Origin: a virus
DNA length: 28,210 nucleotides
IMG/VR virus record: IMGVR_UViG_3300017917_002014
Location: 1-28,210 of that record
Strand: one strand, 5' to 3'
Shown piece after piece: positions 14,327 through 20,842 of the stretch (positions are counted from its first letter, which is position 1; each line of letters begins with the position of its first letter). The notes under the pieces are model-generated. The model had not been told where the DNA came from and did not search any database. It saw only the letters and a program-made list of their open reading frames with translations. The position numbers and the translations under genes are program-made.

Positions 14327-14355
14327 TCCATAATAAAAACTATAAAGGATATATT

Positions 14356-14559
14356 ATGAAAAACATTATAATGTTTTTAACTGCTTTACTTTTCACAGTA
14401 TCAGTATCGGCACAAACACCAGCTCCTAAAAAAGAGGAAGCTAAACCAGCTGTAAAGGCTGAAGTTTGCGTTGAAAAAGATAAAGATGGTAAAGCAATCA
14501 TAGACAAAAAAACTGGCAAACCAGTTGTTTGTCCTAAAAAAGACGAAAAGAAAAAGTAG
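14356..14559 (+). CDS. Small secreted Lys-rich protein, 67 aa
   Basis: AAAGGA lies 8 bases before ATG 14356. MKNIIMFLTALLFTVSVSAQ is a clear signal peptide with likely cleavage after SVSA. The mature part is a low-complexity, Lys/Pro/Ala-rich chain with two Cys (VCVEKD and VVCPKK) and a Lys-rich end. It is probably periplasmic; the Cys pair could form a disulfide. The leader hairpin suggests strong, stable expression. Confidence 0.65.
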   Translation: MKNIIMFLTALLFTVSVSAQTPAPKKEEAKPAVKAEVCVEKDKDGKAIIDKKTGKPVVCPKKDEKKK

Positions 14560-14570
14560 TCTAAAGAATT

Positions 14571-14591
14571 TGGAGGGCCTAAAGCCCTCCA
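14571..14591 (+). terminator. Hairpin after the secreted protein gene
   Basis: TGGAGGGC (14571-14578) and GCCCTCCA (14584-14591) pair perfectly over a 5-base loop. The late promoter box begins five bases later, so there is no room for a long T run. Confidence 0.6.
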
Positions 14592-14595
14592 GATG

Positions 14596-14603
14596 TATAA
14601 ATA
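14596..14603 (+). promoter_or_regulatory. T4-type late promoter
   Basis: TATAAATA, with a leader of about 35 bases and a strong ribosome site (AAGGAG at 14632-14637) before ATG 14644. It follows a terminator, which supports an independent late unit. Confidence 0.6.
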
Positions 14604-14643
14604 GTAATGCTATAAACAAACACACACAGAAAAGGAGATAATT

Positions 14644-14982
14644 ATGGCAACAACATCAAAAAACGGTTATGAAATCCGTTCAGACCTATTAGGCTTAGCT
14701 AAATCATTAGTTGAGTTTAATTTTCAAGCACAAGTAAAAGAGTACGAGTACAACATCAAAAAAGAAGGCGACCAAGTAGTACAAGAGTTTAAAGCTCCTA
14801 CTTATTCTGCTAACGACATTATTGAAGTAGCAAAGCAATTTAACGACTTTGTAACTAACAATGATTACACAAAAACTGTACAAGAAAATATAACTAAAGC
14901 ACAAGAAATGGCAAAACCATACGCTGAAGCATATCAAAATACAGTAAAGGCTTTCTTTCCAAATTTAAGAAACGGGAAGTAA
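14644..14982 (+). CDS. Conserved late-type phage protein, 112 aa
   Basis: A strong Shine-Dalgarno (AAAAGGAGATAATT) and a late promoter precede it. The N terminus (NGYEIRSDLLGLAKSLVEFNFQAQ) and a central AYSANDII-like segment resemble a small protein conserved in T4-like marine phages; the whole chain is helical, including TKAQEMAKPYAEAYQNTVKAF. Expression signals suggest an abundant late protein. No function is known to me. Confidence 0.75.
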   Translation: MATTSKNGYEIRSDLLGLAKSLVEFNFQAQVKEYEYNIKKEGDQVVQEFKAPTYSANDIIEVAKQFNDFVTNNDYTKTVQENITKAQEMAKPYAEAYQNTVKAFFPNLRNGK

Positions 14983-14983
14983 T

Positions 14984-15148
14984 ATGACGCCGTACAATAT
15001 TTGTGAAAACAAATGGTTAAGTAAAGTTAAAGAAAAAGCAAAAAAACATTATAACGATAACAAAACTTTATACGTTGGTTATTTTTATATAATGATTTTA
15101 GCTGTAGTAATTTTAGCTATAATAACTTCCATAGATAGTTTTTATTAA
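14984..15148 (+). CDS. Single-span small membrane protein, 54 aa
   Basis: ATG 14984 starts one base after the upstream stop. Basic N-terminal half (ENKWLSKVKEKAKKHYND) and a C-terminal helix YFYIMILAVVILAIITSI, so a tail-anchored topology is likely. Followed by the terminator at 15155. Function unknown. Confidence 0.6.
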   Translation: MTPYNICENKWLSKVKEKAKKHYNDNKTLYVGYFYIMILAVVILAIITSIDSFY

Positions 15149-15154
15149 TATAAA

Positions 15155-15178
15155 CAATGGCCACTTCGGTGGCCATTG
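15155..15178 (+). terminator. UUCG hairpin terminator overlapping a promoter
   Basis: CAATGGCCAC (15155-15164) and GTGGCCATTG (15169-15178) form a ten-pair stem with a TTCG loop, the most stable RNA tetraloop type (C-UUCG-G). Its last three bases lie in the TTGACA of the next promoter. Confidence 0.75.
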
Positions 15179-15204
15179 ACAATCCGCCTAAATTATGATA
15201 TAAT
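15176..15204 (+). promoter_or_regulatory. Consensus sigma70-type promoter, leaderless
   Basis: TTGACA (15176-15181), 17 bases, TATAAT (15199-15204), TGA before the -10. The ATG at 15210 is 5 bases after the -10. It drives the operon 15210-18666. Confidence 0.75.
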
Positions 15205-15209
15205 GTATT

Positions 15210-15824
15210 ATGAATAATTATCATAGATATATTAAATTACCTTTTACATATCCAAAACCAAAATTATTCAATACTCAACCTGATAAATGGCAAATTGTAG
15301 CCGTACCTCCAGAAGAAATATATCAACCTTTTTTAGATTGGTTTAAACCATTTGGTGATAAACATAATATAAAGATATCAAAAGTATTAGAAGCTTTTTA
15401 TACTGCACCTAATAATAAATTTCATATACATAATGATTCATTTTATCTATCGAATATGACTAAGTTAAATTTTACTTGGGGACCAACCAATAGTTTAACT
15501 AGATGGTGGAAAATAAAAAATGAAAAAAATTTAAAAACTTTACATTATCCTGTACAAGGATCACCAGAAAAACCTGATATTATACCTAATAGACCTCACG
15601 ACTATGATAATGCCACATTGGCAGAAGAAGAAGATTGTGAAATAGTATATGAAAAAGTAATAGATAAACCTAGTTTATTAAATGTAGGACACTTACATTC
15701 TGTATATAATCCAAATAAAGATCAAGGCAGATGGACATTATGTTTTATACTATTAAAAAATGATGGTAGTCTATTAGAATTTTTAGATGCTGTAGAGATA
15801 TTTAAAGATACAGTATATGAATAA
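15210..15824 (+). CDS. 2OG-Fe(II) oxygenase-like protein, 204 aa
   Basis: First gene of the operon, leaderless. NKFHIHNDSFYLSNMTKLNFTW gives His74-x-Asp76, and LLNVGHLHSVYN (His161/His163) and RWTLCFIL (Arg174) give the distal His and an Arg for 2-oxoglutarate, as in aspartyl-hydroxylase/phytanoyl-type jelly rolls. The WGPTNSLTRWWK insert is unusual. It overlaps the radical SAM gene by 8 bases, so the pair is probably translated together. Confidence 0.6.
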   Translation: MNNYHRYIKLPFTYPKPKLFNTQPDKWQIVAVPPEEIYQPFLDWFKPFGDKHNIKISKVLEAFYTAPNNKFHIHNDSFYLSNMTKLNFTWGPTNSLTRWWKIKNEKNLKTLHYPVQGSPEKPDIIPNRPHDYDNATLAEEEDCEIVYEKVIDKPSLLNVGHLHSVYNPNKDQGRWTLCFILLKNDGSLLEFLDAVEIFKDTVYE

Positions 15825-16911
15825 ATTATACAATACACATTCATTATGTCATATATGCTATAGACATATACCTGCTGAAGTATATGTAGATAATAATATT
15901 AGATATATTAAAAAAGAATGCCCAACACACGGTCCATTTAAATTTATACAAGATCCGGATGCAGAATTTTGTGAGAAGTTAAAACAAAAAACTAATAAAG
16001 TTTATCGTAGAATATTAATGTTAGAAACTACTGATAAATGCAATTTAAAGTGTCCTCATTGCTATCATATACCCAATAATGTTAAAAAAGATTTAGATAT
16101 ATTAAAAATATATGATGATATTAAGAACGCACCTAAAGATATTAAAGATATTATACTAGCTGGTGCCGAACCAACAATGAGAGATGAGATATTTAATATA
16201 ATAGATTATTGTAATACAAATAATAGAACAGCAAGTCTTTTAACAAATGGTGTTAGACTACACGATATAAATTTTGTAAAAAAATTAAAAAAACATAACA
16301 TACACGCTGTAGAGATAGGTTTAAATCATCATTCTTATCAAGGTAAAAAAATACATAATAAACAATTACAAGGTATAAAAAATTGTATAGATGTTGGAGT
16401 TAAAATTCATTACATAGGTTATACTGTAGAAAAGTATGATCATTTAGTAGATATTATAAAAGAAATAAAAACATTCCCAATATATAGAGATAATAAAAAT
16501 AAAAAAAGATATCAATTTAGAATTAGATTAGGTAGTGATATTGGTAGAATACCAAATGAGCCAACAGCATTTATTAGTACTAATTATAAAGAAATAGAAA
16601 AAGTTGCTAATGAATTGGGTCACGATTTAATAAGTGGTAATAATGAAGGCGATGATAATATGTATCATATGTTCGGTTATATAGATGGTCATAAGATTAG
16701 AATTATACAATGGCCAGATGCTAAAAACATAGATATGAGCCAATTAAAACATTCACCTTGGGCTAAATTTAACAGACAAAATTATATAACAAATTTTGTA
16801 CATCAAGTTATAACAAGAGATGCATATGTAAATAAAAAATTACCTGTATTAGATGATGTACCGGACACTTATAAATATAGTATAGTAAACGACGGAGATA
16901 TAAATGGCTAA
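15817..16911 (+). CDS. Radical SAM enzyme with N-terminal Cys ribbon, 364 aa
   Basis: The 4Fe-4S motif DKCNLKCPHCYH (Cys75, Cys79, Cys82) is followed by the GEP-type motif ILAGAEPTMRDE and LLTNGVRL, so the SAM core is complete. The N terminus has a second Cys set, LCHICYRHIPAEVYV and KKECPTHGPF, resembling the zinc-ribbon start of the MJ0619/Tes (tetraether lipid synthase) radical SAM family. The C-terminal part (VHQVITRDAYVNKKL) is less typical. It should make a 5'-deoxyadenosyl radical; the substrate is unknown. Overlaps both neighbours by 8 bases. Confidence 0.85.
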   Translation: MNKLYNTHSLCHICYRHIPAEVYVDNNIRYIKKECPTHGPFKFIQDPDAEFCEKLKQKTNKVYRRILMLETTDKCNLKCPHCYHIPNNVKKDLDILKIYDDIKNAPKDIKDIILAGAEPTMRDEIFNIIDYCNTNNRTASLLTNGVRLHDINFVKKLKKHNIHAVEIGLNHHSYQGKKIHNKQLQGIKNCIDVGVKIHYIGYTVEKYDHLVDIIKEIKTFPIYRDNKNKKRYQFRIRLGSDIGRIPNEPTAFISTNYKEIEKVANELGHDLISGNNEGDDNMYHMFGYIDGHKIRIIQWPDAKNIDMSQLKHSPWAKFNRQNYITNFVHQVITRDAYVNKKLPVLDDVPDTYKYSIVNDGDING

Positions 16912-17536
16912 TAAAAATATTGTAGTTACATTAACTAATGATATTGTTTTTGAAACAGAACAAAATTACAAAACAAATTTTGATATATATTTTAATAACA
17001 ATATATTTACTAGCAATAAAGAATTACAATTAACTTCAAACAATATACAAAAATCTATTGAAGTTGATTTTGATTTCGATATTCCAAATACAATTAGATT
17101 AATAGTGTTTGCTAAATCGTCACAAAAATTATTCAATTCTATAGAACAATATGATATAGAAATAAAACCTAATGAAAATTATATACCTAATACTAATAAA
17201 TTATTTGATTTATCTATAAACATTAATGAAAATTTTTTAACAAATAATCCTACTAATATAACTTATGATGATGTATTAAAAAATGATAGACCAGATATTA
17301 TAGATTGGAAAAAAGAATACTTGTTTAATAATGAAGTCCTTGGTGTTTACACTAAAGATACTCCTAACAATCAAAATTTAAATAATAAATTTTCAAAAAC
17401 AGCATACCTTTGGAATTTAAATGATAAATTACAATTTGATATTAAAGAAATGTATATCAGCAATAAACCAGAATTATTAGGTAAAGAGGGTTATTGTTTA
17501 CCAGGAAATAGTACTATTAGATTTGAAATTATATAA
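16904..17536 (+). CDS. Unknown beta-rich protein in the radical SAM operon, 210 aa
   Basis: GGAG precedes ATG 16904, which lies inside the end of the radical SAM gene. The chain is Asn- and Ile-rich with alternating strands (NIVVTLTNDIVF, TIRLIVFAKSSQKLF), one Trp segment (IDWKKEYLFNNEVLGVY) and a conserved-looking end (GKEGYCLPGNSTIRFEII). It has no signal peptide and no motif I know. Position suggests a partner or carrier for the enzymes on each side, but nothing in the sequence proves this. Confidence 0.7.
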   Translation: MANKNIVVTLTNDIVFETEQNYKTNFDIYFNNNIFTSNKELQLTSNNIQKSIEVDFDFDIPNTIRLIVFAKSSQKLFNSIEQYDIEIKPNENYIPNTNKLFDLSININENFLTNNPTNITYDDVLKNDRPDIIDWKKEYLFNNEVLGVYTKDTPNNQNLNNKFSKTAYLWNLNDKLQFDIKEMYISNKPELLGKEGYCLPGNSTIRFEII

Positions 17537-17544
17537 TTTTAATT

Positions 17545-18666
17545 ATGAACAATATGATGTTACAAGGTTTGATACCTGGAATACAAACTAATATAAATCT
17601 AGCTACAGATAGTTGGCAATTTGGAACTATTATTAACAATCAAAAAATTATTGACAGTAGTATAGGTCAAGGTTGTTTTACTCTTGGTTTTAAAAGACAC
17701 GATATAATAGATTATGTATGTAATAAACTAAAAACATATAAACCAGAATGCGCCGAATCATTAATAGGAAATACAGATGAAATATTATTAAATGATGTAT
17801 CTTTTGAATTATCTCAAAAATTATACAATATAAGTGGTGGTTATAAAAGTTTTTATTCTTTATCAGGTAGTGATGCAAATGAAGGTGCAATCAAATTAGC
17901 ATCTGCATATCATTATAAAAAAGGTAATAATTTTAAACATAAAATTGTTAGTTTCAAAAATAGTTATCACGGTAGTACGTTTTTAAATTACAATTTGGGC
18001 GATGCATTATTTGAAAATCCTTTTTATAGTTTATTACCATATGAACACACAATACGATTAGATAAAAATTTTGAATTAGGAGATATTGATTGGACCCAGG
18101 TTGCAGCAATTATAGTAGAAACACGATCTTGGAGTAATTGGTTAAAGAAAGAACCTACTGATTTTTGGAATAAATTAGAACAAATTAGATATACTTTTGA
18201 TGTATTAATTATTATAGATGATATTTTTATAGGTGGGGGTAAAACTGGTGAGGTAATAGGATGGAAATCTTTAGATATTAAACCTGATATATTTACATTA
18301 GGTAAATCTATCACAGCTGGATACTTTCCATTATCTATAACGCTTTATAACGATAAAGTCAATGCAATTCTTCCTAAAGACTTCAACTGGGATCACGGAT
18401 TTACTTACAGTTTTTCATTACCTGGAATATTGAGCACATTAAAATACCTTGACATATTAGAAAAAGAAAATATATTTTCAAATTTCAAAACTTTACAACA
18501 TAGAACCGAGTCTGTAATTAATACTACTAATTTTTTAATTAAAAATCAGTTTGGATTAATATATAATATAACAAATGGTAAACAAAACTTTTTGTATGTA
18601 ATACCATTAAATGCCACAGATGAGTACTTCAGCATATTAAAAAATACCCTTGACAAATACCTATAG
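17545..18666 (+). CDS. Class III PLP-dependent aminotransferase, 373 aa
   Basis: Clear fold-type I signatures: SIGQGCFTLGF, SLSGSDANEGAIKLA, FKNSYHGSTF (Tyr/His-Gly), VLIIIDDIFIGGGKTG (the Asp that binds the PLP pyridine nitrogen) and LGKSITAGYFPLS with the PLP lysine at residue 254. The family includes aminomutases, ornithine-type aminotransferases and sugar aminotransferases. It is slightly short for the family and the second half is divergent. Class III enzymes are rare in T4-like phages. The stop region also holds the next promoter. Confidence 0.85.
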   Translation: MNNMMLQGLIPGIQTNINLATDSWQFGTIINNQKIIDSSIGQGCFTLGFKRHDIIDYVCNKLKTYKPECAESLIGNTDEILLNDVSFELSQKLYNISGGYKSFYSLSGSDANEGAIKLASAYHYKKGNNFKHKIVSFKNSYHGSTFLNYNLGDALFENPFYSLLPYEHTIRLDKNFELGDIDWTQVAAIIVETRSWSNWLKKEPTDFWNKLEQIRYTFDVLIIIDDIFIGGGKTGEVIGWKSLDIKPDIFTLGKSITAGYFPLSITLYNDKVNAILPKDFNWDHGFTYSFSLPGILSTLKYLDILEKENIFSNFKTLQHRTESVINTTNFLIKNQFGLIYNITNGKQNFLYVIPLNATDEYFSILKNTLDKYL

Positions 18667-18678
18667 TTGTGATATATT
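18650..18678 (+). promoter_or_regulatory. Sigma70-type promoter, leaderless, inside a coding end
   Basis: TTGACA (18650-18655), 17 bases, TATATT (18673-18678), TGA before the -10. The -35 is made by the codons for Leu-Asp-Lys at the end of the aminotransferase. The ATG at 18684 lies 5 bases after the -10. Confidence 0.75.
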
Positions 18679-18683
18679 ATAGT

Positions 18684-18899
18684 ATGAACTCTAAAGAATT
18701 TTCACTTAAAATAGAAAACTTAGTACAATCTAAAAAGATGTTGTCTTATATGGATGCTGTATTATTTTTCTGTGAGGAAAATGATATAGACCCTAGTACT
18801 GTGGCTAATTTATTATCTAAATCTATTAAAGATAAAATAACTGTAGAGGCTCAAAATTTAAACTATATACCTAAGACGGGTAGATTACCAGGAGTATAA
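18684..18899 (+). CDS. 33: gp33-like late-transcription coactivator, 71 aa
   Basis: ATG 18684 is preferred over the in-frame 18669, which would lie inside the -10 region. MNSKEFSLKIENLVQSKK, SYMDAVLFFCEENDID and EAQNLNYIPKTG resemble the small gp33 proteins of T4-like marine phages; T4 gp33 joins RNA polymerase to the sliding clamp at late promoters. Its position directly before gp59 and ahead of gp32 is the T4 order 33-59-32, which supports the call. Confidence 0.65.
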   Translation: MNSKEFSLKIENLVQSKKMLSYMDAVLFFCEENDIDPSTVANLLSKSIKDKITVEAQNLNYIPKTGRLPGV

Positions 18900-18900
18900 A

Positions 18901-19515
18901 ATGTATGGTGGATTTGACGTATTTAAAACATACCTTGCAGTTAAATTACACTTTACAACAGATAGTTATGACTACCATAAATATTCCGGTGAAGTTAACT
19001 GTACATTAGATACATTTACTAAAAGAAATGATAGATATTTTTTTCACAAACTTAGCACCAGATACGGTAAAGATGATATATTGGGCTTTTTTGTTAGTAA
19101 TTTTCTGGTTGATAGTAACAAGTGGGTAAAGAATTTAACAAATCAAGATGGTAAAGATGTTTTTACAGATTGGAAAAAACGTAATGAATCTTTTGAATAT
19201 CATTTTAGAAATGATTGTGTCACTATTACTAATGACTTTAATGCTAAGCAGTTTTCTTTTGATAATGGTTTTAGCGTTTTTGGTGGACAGCATCCTAGGT
19301 TTTTTCAATTGGTTTTATCAAAAAAAATATCTTACGAAACTGCTGTCGTTTTTAATAAAATCTTATCTTATAGTAAGTCTTGGGACAAACAGATTGTTGA
19401 ACAAGTGGTTTGGCCAGTCCACTCCAAAAGGATAAAAAAATATACACCTTTTGTAAAGTATAATGAGACACAATGTAAATTAATAATGAAGGAGGTTTTT
19501 ATAAATGGATCATAG
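18901..19515 (+). CDS. 59: Helicase loader gp59
   Basis: 204 residues, close to T4 gp59 (217). Matches in order: FDVFKTYLAVKLHF, YDYHKYSGEV, KRNDRYFFHKLSTRYGK, FFVSNFLVDSNKWV, FFQLVLSKKISYETAVVF. gp59 loads the gp41 helicase on gp32-coated forks. It follows gp33 by one base with GGAG upstream, and gp32 lies further on in the same direction, as in T4. Two sequence-similar genes are inserted between them. Confidence 0.8.
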   Translation: MYGGFDVFKTYLAVKLHFTTDSYDYHKYSGEVNCTLDTFTKRNDRYFFHKLSTRYGKDDILGFFVSNFLVDSNKWVKNLTNQDGKDVFTDWKKRNESFEYHFRNDCVTITNDFNAKQFSFDNGFSVFGGQHPRFFQLVLSKKISYETAVVFNKILSYSKSWDKQIVEQVVWPVHSKRIKKYTPFVKYNETQCKLIMKEVFINGS

Positions 19516-19723
19516 ATTAAAAAAGTTAGTTGAAGAATTAGATAGAGTGAATTCACTTAATAACAATTTCAACCCATATATGGGTGCACCACAACAATTT
19601 AAGGAGGATCATATGGAAGTAAAAAATAGTTTAAAATCTGAATTAAAAAAAACAGGAATAAAAATATTAATTAATGTAGGAATAGTTGTTACATTAATAA
19701 CTTTATATTATATTTTTAGATAA
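19505..19723 (+). CDS. Small membrane protein with a possible internal start, 72 aa
   Basis: A strong Shine-Dalgarno AAGGAGG lies about ten bases before ATG 19505. The first 35 residues are charged (LVEELDRVNSLNNNFNPYMGAP); the C-terminal 20 form one membrane helix (INVGIVVTLITLYYIF). In frame, a second AAGGAGG (19601-19607) precedes ATG 19613, which would make a 36-residue form with only the helix and a charged head. Both forms are plausible. The two-form layout recalls phage holins, but a holin role is only a guess. Confidence 0.6.
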   Translation: MDHRLKKLVEELDRVNSLNNNFNPYMGAPQQFKEDHMEVKNSLKSELKKTGIKILINVGIVVTLITLYYIFR

Positions 19724-19724
19724 T

Positions 19725-20624
19725 ATGTCAGGCCAACCTTATGCTCCAGTTGTTGATATTAAAGACTTAGGTGATGTACAACCACCTAAAGGTATTACCA
19801 CTGCATTTTGTATCGGTAATGGAGAAAGTAGAAAAGGTTTTGATTTAAATACTTTAAAACCTCACGGTAAAATATATGGCTGTAATGCTCTTTATAGAGA
19901 GTTTACTCCTGATGTATTAGTTGCCGTTGATCCTGGAATTTCACACGAAATATATCAATCAGGTTATTGTAATAAGAACGTTGCTTATTTTAGAGAATGG
20001 ATTAAATATGAAGCTAGTCTATATGATAATATTGTTAATGTAGGTTTAAATAAAAACGATATAGAGAACTTAAAAGATAATTACATTGTAAATGAAAGAA
20101 CAGCAGAGACAAGTAAATTTGTAATGCATGGTAGTAATTTAAAACAAATTTTAGAAAATAAAAAAAACAATAATCAAAGAGCCAATGTTAAGATTAATTT
20201 TAAAGAACTTTACATTAGTTGGATAAAAGATAACGACTATTCTTTTAGTATTGATGATTTACCAATAAAAGATAAAGGTTGGTCTACCGGCGCATCATCA
20301 GGTTTAGTCGCATGTAATCAAAATCATTTTACTATCAAAGAACTATACTTGATAGGTCACGATCTTTTTAGTTATGATGATAAAGTAAACAATCTATATA
20401 AAGATACACCTAATTATGTAAGAAGTGACGAAGGAGAAACTCCTTGTGTAAATTGGATATCACAATGGGCAGGATTAATATATGGTTATCCACGTGTACA
20501 ATTCTATAAAGTAAACAGAACTAAAGAAGATAACAAAGTAGATAGACCTATTAAAGAATGGAATGTATATAATAATTTAAAGTACATTACATATGAAGAA
20601 TTAAAAGAAAAATTTAAATTATGA
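19725..20624 (+). CDS. MptE/DUF115-like protein, copy 1, 299 aa
   Basis: FCIGNGESRKGFDLNTLKPH resembles the GNGPSL nucleotide-binding start of DUF115/MptE-like and sialyltransferase-type Rossmann folds; GCNALYREFTPDVLVAVD and ELYLIGHDLF follow. The first 60 residues are nearly identical to those of the protein at 20839. A longer N-terminal lead (MSGQPYAPVVDIKD) distinguishes it. It may be a nucleotide- or sugar-nucleotide-using enzyme; the reaction is unknown. Confidence 0.65.
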   Translation: MSGQPYAPVVDIKDLGDVQPPKGITTAFCIGNGESRKGFDLNTLKPHGKIYGCNALYREFTPDVLVAVDPGISHEIYQSGYCNKNVAYFREWIKYEASLYDNIVNVGLNKNDIENLKDNYIVNERTAETSKFVMHGSNLKQILENKKNNNQRANVKINFKELYISWIKDNDYSFSIDDLPIKDKGWSTGASSGLVACNQNHFTIKELYLIGHDLFSYDDKVNNLYKDTPNYVRSDEGETPCVNWISQWAGLIYGYPRVQFYKVNRTKEDNKVDRPIKEWNVYNNLKYITYEELKEKFKL

Positions 20625-20842
20625 TAAGATGGATTGCCTGTGTTTTTGGAATTACTGCAGCAACAATACACGCTAGTGCTATTATTTCATTACAATGGTT
20701 AGGATGGTTGATATGTGTAGTATCAATTTCATTATGGTTGTTTATTGCTTTAAAAGATAAAGACAAAGCAAGAGCCACAATGCAACTCTATTTCTTAATT
20801 ATATCGATCATTGCTGTATATAACTGGTTAAAACATATATGA
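20621..20842 (+). CDS. Small multi-span membrane protein between the two MptE-like genes, 73 aa
   Basis: Linked by ATGA on both sides (20621 and 20839). Hydrophobic segments at about residues 4-22, 25-45 and 55-71 (WIACVFGITAATIHASA, WLICVVSISLWLFIA, MQLYFLIISIIAVYNWL). Size and pattern resemble half-SWEET-type or YgjV-like small membrane proteins, but I am not sure. The overlaps suggest it works with its neighbours. Confidence 0.65.
   Translation: MIRWIACVFGITAATIHASAIISLQWLGWLICVVSISLWLFIALKDKDKARATMQLYFLIISIIAVYNWLKHI

Noticed and set aside
14320-14355. Upstream start for the secreted Lys-rich protein
   Set aside because: It is a TTG inside the leader hairpin region and would put 12 residues before the signal peptide; ATG 14356 has its own ribosome site.
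8690-17230. TATAAATA-like strings within coding regions
   Set aside because: Such strings are expected many times by chance in DNA this rich in A and T; I kept only those just upstream of a start codon.
18024-18314. Minus-strand open frame inside the aminotransferase gene
   Set aside because: It overlaps the catalytic part of a clear PLP enzyme and has no start signal or motif.
19148-19435. Plus-strand frame with several hydrophobic stretches inside gp59
   Set aside because: It is out of frame with gp59, which matches T4 gp59 all along; hydrophobic runs come from T-rich DNA.
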